Assembly (NCBI RefSeq): GCF_016834655.1
Contig: NZ_JAENHP010000018.1
Coordinates: 62,001-126,000 of the forward strand
DNA: 64,000 bases
Direction of reading: 5' to 3'
Source of the DNA: Paractinoplanes ovalisporus
Lineage (GTDB): Bacteria > Actinomycetota > Actinomycetes > Mycobacteriales > Micromonosporaceae
Positions within the stretch are counted from its first letter, which is position 1, and each line of letters begins with the position of its first letter. The notes below the pieces were generated by a model that did no database searches, was not told the DNA's origin, and saw only the letters and a program-made list of their open reading frames with translations. The position numbers and the translations under genes are program-made. This document shows, one piece after another, positions 1 through 8,514 of this stretch.

Positions 1-440
1 TAATGAATTGCGTTACTGGTTTTACCTATGCGTCGCGGTCGGTGGCCGACGGGAGCGCACCCGTCTGCTCGCCGTGCGTAGCAAGCTTTTGTGTTTGGTA
101 GCCGTTCGGCGCTTCTTGATTAGGAACGCGCGCAACCAGCAACCGGTTACTTCTTATCGCTTGTGAATGCTTTCACGAACTCGTGCGATGTCAAGGGTAG
201 CGCCGGAAGTTTCTCCGGGCGGGTGAGCTGGCTCACGCCCTCTTTGTCCGGATCTGAGGTCTTGCGTCAGAGCCGGTTGAACTACGCCTCCATCAATGTA
301 GTACGGTCCGTGCCCTTCTGCCGACCTTTTGCCCGCGTTTCTGTAACGGATTGTGAGCTTGGGCGGAGTGGGCGGCCGACCGTGACCTGGTGGTCACCGA
401 AGGTTGATCGGTTGATCGATCTTCTTCGACTACCCAGTGG
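1..440. other. Non-coding left edge of window
   Basis: I see no credible gene here. The stretch is less GC-rich than the neighbouring coding DNA and its open frames lack a ribosome site or actinobacterial codon bias. It lies downstream of the leftward lipid kinase gene, so it probably holds that gene's 3' region plus the 5' regulatory region of a gene beyond the window edge. No tRNA or riboswitch was recognised. Confidence 0.5.
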
Positions 441-1391
441 TCAGCAGATCACACGTAGCGCCTCGGGGACGGACACGAAGTGCACCTTCTGCCGTTCGCC
501 GAGATAGTCGCCATCGAGCTGGAAGGCCTGTGGCCGGGTCGCGACCACGGTGAACTCGTCCTGGTCGTGCAGGTGCACCACCTGCTTGCCGTGCGGCTCG
601 GCCTTGCGCAGGGCGAGCTGGGCCATGGTGCGGCTCGTGCTGGTGACGGCGAGACCACGCAACGCCATCACGTCGAGGCCGCGGTCGAACGAGGCGCCCG
701 GGCTCGGGTTGATCGGGCGATCACCGAGGTACGTCCACGGCGCGGTGTTCTGGATGATCACGGTCCCCAGCTCGGCCTCGGGCGGTTCGCCGGGGCGCTC
801 GATGGTCAGCGGCGGGGACTTGCGGTCCTCGCCGTTGAGGAAATGACCGACGATCGACCGGAAGTAGAGGCCGGGGGTCGAGGTGCGGCCGCGGAGCCGG
901 GCCTGCTCGACCCGGCGCACCACCGCGGCGTCCAGGCCCATGCCGGCGGCGAACGTGAAGTAGCGGTCGTCGGCGCGCCCGAGCCCGATCACCCGGTGCC
1001 GTCCGTCGCGCAGGCCGTCGAGGATCACGCTGGTGCCCTCGACCCAGTCGCGCGGCAGGCCGAGCGCGCGGGCGAAGACGTTGGTCGAACCGCCCGGGAC
1101 CACGGCGAGCGCCGGCAGCACCGAGGCGCGGGGGCCGGTCAGCCCGCTCAGCACGGCCTCGGCGGTCATCAGGCCGTTCACGGCCTCGTTGACCGTGCCG
1201 TCGCCGCCCAGGGTGACCACCACGTCGACCCCGCTCTCGGCGGCGGCCCGGGCCAGCGTCGCGGCGTGCCCGCGGCGGGTCGTGTATTCCACCGACAGCT
1301 CGACCGCGCTGCGCAGTGCCCTGACCAGGACGTCCCGGCTGCGCTCGCTGGTGGTCGTGGCCTTGGGGTTGACCAGCAGTAACGCTCGCAT
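441..1391 (-). CDS. Diacylglycerol kinase family lipid kinase
   Basis: 316-residue soluble lipid kinase of the DAGK/YegS/LCB5 family, expected to phosphorylate diacylglycerol or a related lipid with ATP at the inner membrane face. The N-terminal catalytic domain carries LGGDGTVNEAVNG at residues 61-73 (nucleotide-binding glycine motif) and PGGSTNVFARALG further on. The C-terminal half matches the beta-sandwich domain, including a QLDGDYLGE segment. I chose the ATG at 1391 because the protein then starts MRALLLVNPKA, as family members do; the longer frame upstream is low-complexity read-through. It is transcribed divergently from the membrane protein at 1444 with about 50 bp between. The exact lipid substrate cannot be read from sequence. 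Confidence 0.85.
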   Translation of the reverse strand: MRALLLVNPKATTTSERSRDVLVRALRSAVELSVEYTTRRGHAATLARAAAESGVDVVVTLGGDGTVNEAVNGLMTAEAVLSGLTGPRASVLPALAVVPGGSTNVFARALGLPRDWVEGTSVILDGLRDGRHRVIGLGRADDRYFTFAAGMGLDAAVVRRVEQARLRGRTSTPGLYFRSIVGHFLNGEDRKSPPLTIERPGEPPEAELGTVIIQNTAPWTYLGDRPINPSPGASFDRGLDVMALRGLAVTSTSRTMAQLALRKAEPHGKQVVHLHDQDEFTVVATRPQAFQLDGDYLGERQKVHFVSVPEALRVIC

Positions 1392-1443
1392 GCGCGGCAC
1401 TGTACCCAAGAGCACGCCAAAACTCTGTCGGTATGGTGCTCGA

Positions 1444-1839
1444 GTGACCGGTGAGAAGGCGAGCATTGACAACCCCGCGGCGCTGATGTGGGCGGTGCGG
1501 CTGCTCTTTCTGGAGTGCGCGGCCCTGGCCGGGCTCACCTTCTGGCTCGTGGTGCTCGATGTGACGGGTGATTCGGCGCACCTCGGCGTGGCCGTGGCGC
1601 TGACCGTTTTCGCCGCTCTCGGCGTGGCGGCGATCTTCTTCGTGGCCCGCGGGCTGGCCCGGCGCACCCGGGGCGCGCGCGGCCCGGCCATCGTCGTCCA
1701 GCTGTTCACCATCGCCACCGGTGGCTTCCTGGTTCAGGTCGGCCCGCTCTGGCTGGGCGTCGTGCTGATCCTGCTCGGGGTGCTCACGGCCCTGCTGATC
1801 GTGCTCCCGTCCAGCACAAGAGCGTTGGGCATCGATTAA
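1444..1839 (+). CDS. Small four-TM membrane protein, unknown function
   Basis: 131-residue protein from a GTG start just after the divergent promoter region. It has four predicted hydrophobic segments (about residues 16-40, 47-68, 83-100, 103-122) and little else; the loop between TM2 and TM3 is Arg-rich (cytoplasmic by positive-inside rule). It resembles the small integral membrane proteins often annotated as hypothetical in actinobacteria. No catalytic motif is visible. It may share regulation with the divergent lipid kinase, but no functional link is demonstrated. Confidence 0.7.
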   Translation: MTGEKASIDNPAALMWAVRLLFLECAALAGLTFWLVVLDVTGDSAHLGVAVALTVFAALGVAAIFFVARGLARRTRGARGPAIVVQLFTIATGGFLVQVGPLWLGVVLILLGVLTALLIVLPSSTRALGID

Positions 1840-1877
1840 TCGCATCCATTCGCACGCCCAGGGCCTACCCTGATGAC

Positions 1878-2570
1878 GTGACCGGATCAACGGTGCGCCC
1901 GCCCGCGTATCAGCTGCTGGCGGACGAGTTACGAGCCGACATCACCTCGGGGCGTCTGCAACCCGGCGAGCGACTGCCGCCGGAGCCCGAGTTGTGTGTC
2001 AAAACCGGAGTCAGCCGCAGCACCGTCCGCGAGGCGTTGCGCCTGCTGGCCAGTCAGCATCTGATCGTCACCACCCGCGGTGTCACGGGTGGCAGCTTCG
2101 TCGCCCATCCGGACGCCGAGCAGCTGGCCGAGGCCTTGACCACCGGCTTCACCCTGCTCACGAACTCGGACGGGGTGGGCTTCGCCGACCTGCTCGAGCT
2201 GCGCCGGGCCCTCGAGGTGCCGGCCGCGGGCCTGGCCGCGCTGCGCCGCGACGACGACCACCTCATCGAGATCCGGGGTGCGCTGTTCGACCCCGCGGTC
2301 GACGAGTTCGAGACGATGATGGAGGCGCACGCGGCGTTCCACATGGCCGTGGCCAAGGCGACCCAGAACCCGCTCTTCGAGCTGGTGGTGCGCCCGCTCT
2401 ACCACGCGAAGTTCGGCGAGGACGTCACCGAGAACCTGCCGGCGGGCTATTGGCGGCAGATCGACACCGACCACCGGCTGATCCTCGACTGCCTGATGGT
2501 GCGTGACGCCGAGTCGGCGACCAAGGCGGCCACCCAGCACATCGACTACATCGCGGCCGTGGTGCGTTAG
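1878..2570 (+). CDS. GntR/FadR-type transcriptional regulator (FCD domain)
   Basis: 230-residue regulator. Residues 10-75 form a winged helix typical of GntR proteins, with a P-x-E-x-E-L-C/A segment and GVSRSTVREALRLL as the recognition helix. The C-terminal alpha-helical FCD domain shows the usual acidic/histidine metal or ligand pocket (HAAFH near residue 155, later DTDH and QHIDY). FCD regulators usually sense a small organic acid and act as repressors. The GTG start follows a TACCCT hexamer by only about 7 bases, so the mRNA may be leaderless. Its target is not obvious; the next gene is on the other strand. Confidence 0.85.
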   Translation: MTGSTVRPPAYQLLADELRADITSGRLQPGERLPPEPELCVKTGVSRSTVREALRLLASQHLIVTTRGVTGGSFVAHPDAEQLAEALTTGFTLLTNSDGVGFADLLELRRALEVPAAGLAALRRDDDHLIEIRGALFDPAVDEFETMMEAHAAFHMAVAKATQNPLFELVVRPLYHAKFGEDVTENLPAGYWRQIDTDHRLILDCLMVRDAESATKAATQHIDYIAAVVR

Positions 2571-2576
2571 ACGGGC

Positions 2577-2987
2577 TCAGCCGCCCGTGCGCCGGGTGAC
2601 CAGCCGGATCGTGGCGCGCTGACCGGTCGCCTCGGCCGCAGCCGAGGTGGTCAGGGCGGTCAGCACCTTCCACGCGAACGACGACTCGGCCGGCAGTTTG
2701 GCGCCCCGCACGGTCGTGACCGTGACCTCGACGGTCAGGGCGTCTTCGGTGACGGCGAAGCGGCACTCGAGCTCGGCGCCGCGGGTCGCGATGGCGAGCA
2801 GCATCGCGCACGCCTCGTCGACGGCGATGCGCAGGTCTTCGATCTCGTCGAGCGCGAAGTGCAGGCGGGCGGCCAGGCCGGCCGTGGCCGTGCGGAGCAC
2901 ACCCAGGTAGCCCCCGTCGGCGGGCACGGTCAGCATGACGACGTCGTCGCCGATTGCCGGGTCCGGGTGTGTGTCCAGCTGAGTCAC
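2577..2987 (-). CDS. Anti-sigma factor-type serine kinase (RsbW-like HATPase)
   Basis: 136-residue GHKL-type ATPase of the anti-sigma B/RsbW group, expected to bind a sigma factor and phosphorylate an anti-anti-sigma partner. The N box is seen as DLRIAVDEACAMLL in the middle of the protein; the family's later glycine boxes are weak, so binding rather than strong kinase activity is possible. The start is decided by a strong GGAGGAG at 2993-2999 placed seven bases before GTG 2987, which excludes the longer frame. It is convergent with the GntR gene (6 bp apart). No sigma factor or antagonist gene is adjacent. Confidence 0.75.
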   Translation of the reverse strand: MTQLDTHPDPAIGDDVVMLTVPADGGYLGVLRTATAGLAARLHFALDEIEDLRIAVDEACAMLLAIATRGAELECRFAVTEDALTVEVTVTTVRGAKLPAESSFAWKVLTALTTSAAAEATGQRATIRLVTRRTGG

Positions 2988-3079
2988 CGTTGCTCCTCCC
3001 ACCGTGAGCAGACTCTAGTCGCAGAGCGCAGTCGGCCGGTACGCCCGGTGGGCGTACCGGCCGGAACCGTGCGTGGAAC

Positions 3080-3484
3080 TCAGGCCTGCTTGGTCTCCCA
3101 GAAGATCTTCGAGATCTCCTCGATCTTGCCCAGCAGCTGGTCGGCGACCGCGGGGTCGACCGAGCCCTTGGCGCCCGAGGCGCCGGCGAGCTTGGTGGCC
3201 TCGTTGAAGAGCTGGTGCAGGTTCGGGTACTTCTCGAAGTGCGGGGGCTTGAAGTAGTCGGTCCACAGCACCCAGAGGTGGTGCTTGACCAGCTCGGCCC
3301 GCTGCTCCTTGATCAGGATGGCCCGGGTGCGGAACTCGGGGTCGGTGTTCGCCTGGTACTTCTCGGCGATGGCCTTGACCGACTCGGCCTCGATCCGGGC
3401 CTGGGCCGGGTCGTAGACGCCACAGGGCAGGTCGCAGTGGGCGCTGACCTCGGTCTTAGGCGTGAGGAAACGCGGAAGTCGCAT
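3080..3484 (-). CDS. sodN: Superoxide dismutase, Ni-dependent
   Basis: 134-residue Ni-SOD precursor, dismutating superoxide to oxygen and peroxide in the cytoplasm. The nickel hook HCDLPCGVYDP begins at His16: family knowledge places the mature N-terminus at this His, with ligands His1, Cys2 and Cys6. Residues 1-15 (MRLPRFLTPKTEVSA) are the propeptide removed by SodX. The remaining 119 residues match the usual mature length of about 117-119. The processing peptidase gene lies divergently 86 bp away. Nur-type nickel regulation is known for sodN in Streptomyces; I did not identify a Nur box. Confidence 0.96.
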   Translation of the reverse strand: MRLPRFLTPKTEVSAHCDLPCGVYDPAQARIEAESVKAIAEKYQANTDPEFRTRAILIKEQRAELVKHHLWVLWTDYFKPPHFEKYPNLHQLFNEATKLAGASGAKGSVDPAVADQLLGKIEEISKIFWETKQA

Positions 3485-3570
3485 CAGGACTCCTCCATAG
3501 GAATTTGCGATGATCCGTGGTTGACACTACCCCTTACACCTTGCCCGTAACGTGACGGAGGACTGATGCC

Positions 3571-3879
3571 GTGAGGTGGCAACTACCACTGTTCGCGGTG
3601 CTTGTCCGGGGTCCCTCCATGGCACCGGCCCTGCGCTCCGGCGATGCCCTCGTGGTGCGCCGCGGCGGGCGGGCCCGGGCCGGTGACGTGGTCGTCGCGC
3701 GCTTCCGGTCCCGCCCCGACCTGCTGGTCGTCAAGCGGGCCGTCCGCGAGCAGGCGGGCGGCTGGTGGATCGAGGGCGACAACACCCTGGTCGAGGACGA
3801 CAGCCGGGCGTACGGGGTGGCGGATGTCATCGGTCGGGTGTGGTTCCGGTACTACCCGCGGCTCGGTCGGCTAGGTTAA
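3571..3879 (+). CDS. sodX: Nickel-SOD maturation peptidase (SodX-like, S24/S26)
   Basis: 102-residue signal-peptidase-like serine protease, smaller than LepB. The Ser-Lys dyad is visible as GPSMAP (Ser16) and VVKRAV (Lys55), followed by the GDN box near residue 70. It lacks the long membrane anchor of LepB. Its location next to sodN identifies it as the enzyme that removes the Ni-SOD propeptide, as established for sodN-sodX loci. Here the two genes are divergent rather than in one operon. GTG 3571 is used; an ATG six bases earlier is immediately closed by TGA. Confidence 0.9.
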   Translation: MRWQLPLFAVLVRGPSMAPALRSGDALVVRRGGRARAGDVVVARFRSRPDLLVVKRAVREQAGGWWIEGDNTLVEDDSRAYGVADVIGRVWFRYYPRLGRLG

Positions 3880-4025
3880 GGTCTGACATCCGCTGCGCAC
3901 ACTCGCGCTTCGCGGTTGCTTCTTACGGGTGATCCCCGCATCGCGCTCCGCTCCGGCGCACAACTCGCCGCTGTGATCGGTGAGCGCCCAGTCGACCCAC
4001 GTCGGAATGCCGGTAGGAGTCACCC

Positions 4026-5261
4026 ATGTCGTACTTCAGTTTTGAGCTCGATCCCGCCCTCGCCGCCGATCCCGTCTTCGACCTGCACAAACGCGGCAAG
4101 ATGGAGATCAACCTGACCGTCCCGCTGGCCAGCCGCGACCACCTGTCGCTGGCCTACACGCCCGGCGTGGCCCGGGTCTGCGAGGCCATCGCCGACGACC
4201 CCGCCCTCTATCCGGACTACACCTGGACGGCCAACACCGTCGCGGTCGTCACCGACGGCTCGGCCGTGCTCGGCTTGGGCAACATCGGCCCCAAGGCCGC
4301 GATGCCGGTCATGGAGGGCAAGGCGATCCTGTTCAAGCAGTTCGGGGGCGTCGACTCGATCCCGATCTGCCTCGACACCCAGGACGTCGACGGGATCGTG
4401 GCCGCGGTCAAGGCGATGGCGCCCTCCTTCGGCGGCATCAACCTCGAGGACATCAGCGCCCCGCGCTGCTTCGAGATCGAGCGCCGGCTCGACGCCGAGC
4501 TCGACATCCCGGTCTTCCACGACGACCAGCACGGCACCGCGGTGGTCACGCTGGCCGCGCTGCGCAACGCGGCCAAGCTGCTCGACCGCCGCTTCGGCGA
4601 TCTGCGGGTGGTCATCAGCGGGGCGGGCGCGGCCGGGGTCGCGATCACCCAGATGCTGATCGCCGCCGGCGTGGACGGCGCCAACGTCATCATCTGCGAC
4701 TCGCGCGGCATCATCCACGCCGAGCGCGCCGACCTCACCCCGATCAAGGCCGAGCTGGCCGCGACGACCAACTTCTCCGCCCGTACGGGAGGAATCGCCG
4801 AGGCCCTGATCGGCGCGGACGTCCTGATCGGGGTCTCGGGTGGCCGGATCGAGGAGAGCGCGGTGGCCGGCATGGCCCCCGACGCGATCATCTTCGCCAT
4901 GGCCAACCCGACCCCCGAGGTGGCGCCCGAGATCGCCCACAAGTACGCGGCGATCGTCGCCACCGGCCGCAGCGACTTCCCCAACCAGATCAACAACGTG
5001 CTCGCGTTCCCGGGCATCTTCCGGGGCGCCCTCGACACCCGGGCGACCACGATCACCGACCGCATGAAGGTGGCCGCGGCCGACGCCATCGCCGAGGTGG
5101 TCTCGGACGACCTGCGCGCCGACGCGATCGTCCCGTCGCCGCTCGACCCGCGCGTCGCCCCCGCGGTGAGCGCCGCCGTGGCCACGGCCGCGCAGACCGA
5201 CGGTGTGGCCCGGCGTGCCGCCGCCCCCGCACCCGAACCCCGCGCGGCTGTTCTGCCCTGA
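4026..5261 (+). CDS. NAD(P)-dependent malic enzyme
   Basis: 411-residue malic enzyme that oxidatively decarboxylates malate to pyruvate, linking the TCA cycle to pyruvate. N-terminal malic domain: Tyr in LAYTPGVA and the GLGNIGPKAAMPVMEGK segment; the metal-binding region has FHDDQHGTAVV. C-terminal NAD-binding domain: GAGAAGVAITQML. Length fits the short bacterial type without the phosphotransacetylase extension. An ATG six bases after AGGAG (4016-4020) supports the start. The following oxidoreductase begins 29 bp downstream and may be co-transcribed. Cofactor preference (NAD or NADP) is not decidable by eye. Confidence 0.93.
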   Translation: MSYFSFELDPALAADPVFDLHKRGKMEINLTVPLASRDHLSLAYTPGVARVCEAIADDPALYPDYTWTANTVAVVTDGSAVLGLGNIGPKAAMPVMEGKAILFKQFGGVDSIPICLDTQDVDGIVAAVKAMAPSFGGINLEDISAPRCFEIERRLDAELDIPVFHDDQHGTAVVTLAALRNAAKLLDRRFGDLRVVISGAGAAGVAITQMLIAAGVDGANVIICDSRGIIHAERADLTPIKAELAATTNFSARTGGIAEALIGADVLIGVSGGRIEESAVAGMAPDAIIFAMANPTPEVAPEIAHKYAAIVATGRSDFPNQINNVLAFPGIFRGALDTRATTITDRMKVAAADAIAEVVSDDLRADAIVPSPLDPRVAPAVSAAVATAAQTDGVARRAAAPAPEPRAAVLP

Positions 5262-5290
5262 GGCCGGATCGACCACTATGGTCGGAAGCT

Positions 5291-6241
5291 ATGCGCGCCG
5301 CCTACGCCATAGCTTCCGACCCCGCCGACCCGCGCTCCGTGCTGCGCGTGGCCGACCAGCCCGACCCCGCCCCGCCCGAGGGCTGGGTGACCGTCGAGGT
5401 GCGGGCCGCCTCGCTCAACCAGCACGACCTGTGGTCGCTGCGCGGCGTGGGCCTGCCCGCCGACCGGCTGCCGATGATCCTGGGCTGTGACGCGGCCGGG
5501 GTCGACCACGACGGCAACGAGGTCGTCATCTTCCCCGTGGTCGAGGACAAGGCCGACCCCCGCGGTTACTCGCTGCTCTCCGAACGGCACCCCGGCACGC
5601 TGGCCGAGCGCGTCGCCGTACCCCGGGAAAACCTCGTGCCGAAGCCGGCCGGCCTGTCCTTCCTCGACGCCGCGTGCCTGCCGACGGCCTGGCTCACCGC
5701 CTATCACATGCTGGTCACGCGCGGCCGGGTCGCCGACGCCTCGGCGGTGCTGGTCCAGGGCGCCGGCGGCGGCGTGGCCACGGCCGCGGTCGCGCTGGCG
5801 GCCGCGATGGGCAAGCGGGTGTACGCCACCAGCCGCGACCCGGGCAAGCGGGAGCGGATCGCCGAGCTGGGCGCGACGGCCGTGGAGCCCGGCGCCCGGC
5901 TGCCCGAGCGGGTCGACGTGGTGATCGAGTCGGTCGGCGCCCCCACCTTCGAACACTCGATGAAGTGCAGCGCGCCCGGGGCCCGGATCGTGGTGTGCGG
6001 CGCGACCGGCGGGCACCTGGCCACGGTCGACCTGCGCCGGGTGTTCGCGATGCAGCTCGACATCCTGGGCAGCTCGATGGGCACCGGCCCGGAGCTGGCC
6101 GCCCTGCTCGACCTGCTGGTGACCACCGGGGTGCGCCCGGTGGTCGACTCGACGTACGGGTTCAGCGCGATCGCCGACGCCTTCGCACGGCTCGAGTCGG
6201 GCGACATCTTCGGCAAGGTCGCGATCGACTTCCTGCACTGA
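5291..6241 (+). CDS. MDR-family zinc-binding-type dehydrogenase (quinone oxidoreductase-like)
   Basis: 316-residue medium-chain dehydrogenase/reductase. GroES-like N-terminal domain (about 1-120) with SLNQHDLWSLRG, then a Rossmann domain with QGAGGGVATAAV and a reverse-turn region YATSRDPGKRE. The cysteine cluster that holds structural zinc in alcohol dehydrogenases is absent, so this is closer to NADPH:quinone oxidoreductases. The substrate is unknown. It follows the malic enzyme by 29 bp on the same strand. Confidence 0.85.
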   Translation: MRAAYAIASDPADPRSVLRVADQPDPAPPEGWVTVEVRAASLNQHDLWSLRGVGLPADRLPMILGCDAAGVDHDGNEVVIFPVVEDKADPRGYSLLSERHPGTLAERVAVPRENLVPKPAGLSFLDAACLPTAWLTAYHMLVTRGRVADASAVLVQGAGGGVATAAVALAAAMGKRVYATSRDPGKRERIAELGATAVEPGARLPERVDVVIESVGAPTFEHSMKCSAPGARIVVCGATGGHLATVDLRRVFAMQLDILGSSMGTGPELAALLDLLVTTGVRPVVDSTYGFSAIADAFARLESGDIFGKVAIDFLH

Positions 6242-6244
6242 TTT

Positions 6245-7099
6245 CTAGAGGTCGTCGTCGAATGTGGCGATGCTGCCGCTGGTGGCGTCGCCCTTCAGCC
6301 GTTCCCGGGCCGTGACGTCGCCGTAGAGGCTCCAGCGCCAGAAGTCGGTGCTCGTGGCCACCACGACCCGCAGCGCCCGCCCGCTGACGACGTGGCCCCC
6401 GTCGGTGACGCTGACGAACGCCTTGGGCCAGGTCAGGTTGTCGTAGGCGGCCCGGCCCTCGGCGTACGTCACCGTGCGGTCCTTGCGGCCGTGCACAAAG
6501 AGCAGGGGCGCCTCGGCGCCGGTGAACGGCACCCGCGTGATCTGGCGGCCGGCCAGCACCAGGCCCGCGCGCAGTCGCTCGTCGCGGGCCGTGCTGAACA
6601 TGCCGAGCGTGGTGACGCCCCCGGCCGAGTGCCCGGCGGCCGCGATCCGTTGCGGGTCGGCGCTCCTGACGGCGGCCAGCGTCTCGGTGATCACGTACGA
6701 GGCGTCGGCGGGCTGGTTGAGTACGTCGATCACGTTCACCTCCTTCGCCGTGCCCGAGGTGCCGGGGTAGGACGGCGCGGCGACCACGAAGCCGGCCCGC
6801 GCCCACGGGATCAGCAGCTCGCGGTAGTCGGACGGGTTGCCGCCGAGGCCGTGGCTGAACAGGATCAGCGGGAACGGTCCGTTGCCCTCGGGTACCCAGA
6901 CCGTGGTGGTCAACGGCCGGTCGGCGCCGCGTCGCAGCTCGAGTGTCCGCGTCGAGACGTCAAAGGCCCGGGCCGGCGCCGCGGCAACCGGGGCCGCAGA
7001 CGTCGGGGCCGGAGATGGGGGCGCGGGCTCCGCTGTGCAGGCGGCAAGAAGGGCCGGCAGAACCGCGAGGGCGAGGATTCGGCGATGCACCCGACCCAT
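6245..7099 (-). CDS. Secreted lipoprotein alpha/beta hydrolase (platelet-activating-factor-hydrolase-like)
   Basis: 284-residue exported hydrolase. A type II signal peptide ends in ALLAAC (lipobox Cys about residue 21), followed by a Pro/Ala-rich linker. The alpha/beta-hydrolase core shows an oxyanion stretch LILFSHGLGG, nucleophile elbow GHSAGG, a later acidic strand before GRKDRTVTY and a C-terminal His in TDGGHVVSG. This matches the PAF-acetylhydrolase/dienelactone hydrolase group of surface esterases. ATG 7099 is chosen since it gives a proper signal peptide. It converges on the oxidoreductase with 3 bp between. Confidence 0.8.
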   Translation of the reverse strand: MGRVHRRILALAVLPALLAACTAEPAPPSPAPTSAAPVAAAPARAFDVSTRTLELRRGADRPLTTTVWVPEGNGPFPLILFSHGLGGNPSDYRELLIPWARAGFVVAAPSYPGTSGTAKEVNVIDVLNQPADASYVITETLAAVRSADPQRIAAAGHSAGGVTTLGMFSTARDERLRAGLVLAGRQITRVPFTGAEAPLLFVHGRKDRTVTYAEGRAAYDNLTWPKAFVSVTDGGHVVSGRALRVVVATSTDFWRWSLYGDVTARERLKGDATSGSIATFDDDL

Positions 7100-7232
7100 T
7101 GTGCGTTTCTCGCGTCCGCCGTTGCCACGATGGGGTGAATTCCCCGTACGGATGACGTTTGTCCTGGTAGGAACCGTGGCCGGTATCATGCTGGGCTCGG
7201 CCGGCGTGCATTCTTTCGCTATGGTCTTGCGC

Positions 7233-7397
7233 ATGTCTGACAACAGCGTCGACCCGAGCGGCAACACCGAGGCGTTCCGGGCCTTCACCCAGAACGAGCC
7301 TCAGGAATCCGCGACGGCCACCAGGACCCCACTGCTCATCGGCGGCGCGGCCGTCGCGGTGGTGCTGATCGCCCTCATCATCTGGCTGGTCGCCTGA
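7233..7397 (+). CDS. Small single-TM protein
   Basis: 54-residue protein: a polar N-terminus (MSDNSVDPSGNTEAFRAF...) and one C-terminal transmembrane helix (about residues 35-54). It resembles tail-anchored small membrane proteins of unknown role. A TATGGT hexamer lies 8 bases before the ATG, consistent with a leaderless mRNA. The gene ends 1 bp from the convergent ackA stop. Function unknown. Confidence 0.6.
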   Translation: MSDNSVDPSGNTEAFRAFTQNEPQESATATRTPLLIGGAAVAVVLIALIIWLVA

Positions 7398-7398
7398 A

Positions 7399-8514
7399 TC
7401 AGCGCGACAGCGAGAGCGCCGTCCGGGACTGGTCGGCGATCTCCAACTCCTCGTCCGTCGGGACCACACAGACGGGGATACGGGCGCCGTGCGGGGAGAT
7501 CACCTCGTCGCGGCGCTCGTTGCGTTCCGGGTCGACGCTGATGCCGAGCGGGTCGAGGCCCGAGAGCGAGGCCGCCCGGACGACCGGCGAGTTCTCCCCG
7601 ACGCCGGCGGTGAACGTGATCGCGTCGACCCGGCCCAGCACCGCCAGATAGGCCCCCACATATTCGCGGATCCGCCGGCAGTAGACGTCGAAGGCCAGCG
7701 TCGCGTCCGGGTCGCCGGCCGTCCGCCGCTCCAGCACCGAGCGCAGGTCGTTGACCCCGGTCATGCCCTGCAGCCCGCCGTGCCGGGTCAGCGAATTCTC
7801 GATCTCGTCGAGCGGCAGGCCGGCCACCCGGTGCAGATGGAAGATCACGGTCGGGTCGATGTCGCCGCTGCGGGTCCCCATCACCAGGCCGGGCAGCGGG
7901 GACATGCCCATCGAGGTGGCGACGCTGCGGCCGCCCTCGACCGCGCACGCGCTCGCGCCGTTGCCGAGGTGCAGGGTGATCACGTTGGTCTCGGCCGGGT
8001 CGCGGCCCAGCAGCTGGGCCGTACGGCGCGAGACGTACGCGTGGGAGGTGCCGTGGAAGCCGTACCGGCGGATCTGCCAGCGCTCGGCCAGCGACTTGTC
8101 GATGGCCCAGGTGACGCCCTCGGGCGGGATCGTCGCGTGGAACGCCGTGTCGAAGACGGCCACCTGTGGCACGTCGGGCAGCAGCTTGCGGGCCACCTCG
8201 ATGCCGGTCAGCGCGGCCGGGTTGTGCAGCGGCGCCAGCGGCACCAGCGCCTCGACCCGCGCGACCACCGCGTCGTCGATCACCGTGGGTCCGGTGAACT
8301 CGGCACCCCCGTGCACCACCCGGTGACCGACCGCGGCCAGCCCCTCCAGGTCGATCTCGTCCATGATCCCCTGAAGCGCGGCCCGGTGGTCGGCCACCTC
8401 GCCGCCGCTCTCGCCGATCCGCTCGACCAGCCCCTTGGCCACCGTCGCGGCCCCGTCGAACAGCCGGTACTTCACCGACGACGACCCGCTGTTGAGCACC
8501 AGCACCCGGCTCAT
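7399..8514 (-). CDS. ackA: Acetate kinase
   Basis: 371-residue acetate kinase (ASKHA fold), converting acetyl-phosphate + ADP to acetate + ATP, or the reverse. N-terminal VLVLNSGSSSVKYRLF is the phosphate-1 motif; GFHGTSHAYVS and HLGNGAS are the other family signatures; FTAGVGENS is the adenosine-binding region. Starts ATG within the pta stop (ATGA overlap, 4 nt), so pta-ackA is one coupled operon. Length is slightly under the usual 395-400, with all core motifs present. Confidence 0.95.
   Translation of the reverse strand: MSRVLVLNSGSSSVKYRLFDGAATVAKGLVERIGESGGEVADHRAALQGIMDEIDLEGLAAVGHRVVHGGAEFTGPTVIDDAVVARVEALVPLAPLHNPAALTGIEVARKLLPDVPQVAVFDTAFHATIPPEGVTWAIDKSLAERWQIRRYGFHGTSHAYVSRRTAQLLGRDPAETNVITLHLGNGASACAVEGGRSVATSMGMSPLPGLVMGTRSGDIDPTVIFHLHRVAGLPLDEIENSLTRHGGLQGMTGVNDLRSVLERRTAGDPDATLAFDVYCRRIREYVGAYLAVLGRVDAITFTAGVGENSPVVRAASLSGLDPLGISVDPERNERRDEVISPHGARIPVCVVPTDEELEIADQSRTALSLSR

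Noticed and set aside
163..507. Rightward 114-codon frame at left edge
   Set aside because: No ribosome site, poor codon bias and it overlaps the 3' end of the lipid kinase gene.
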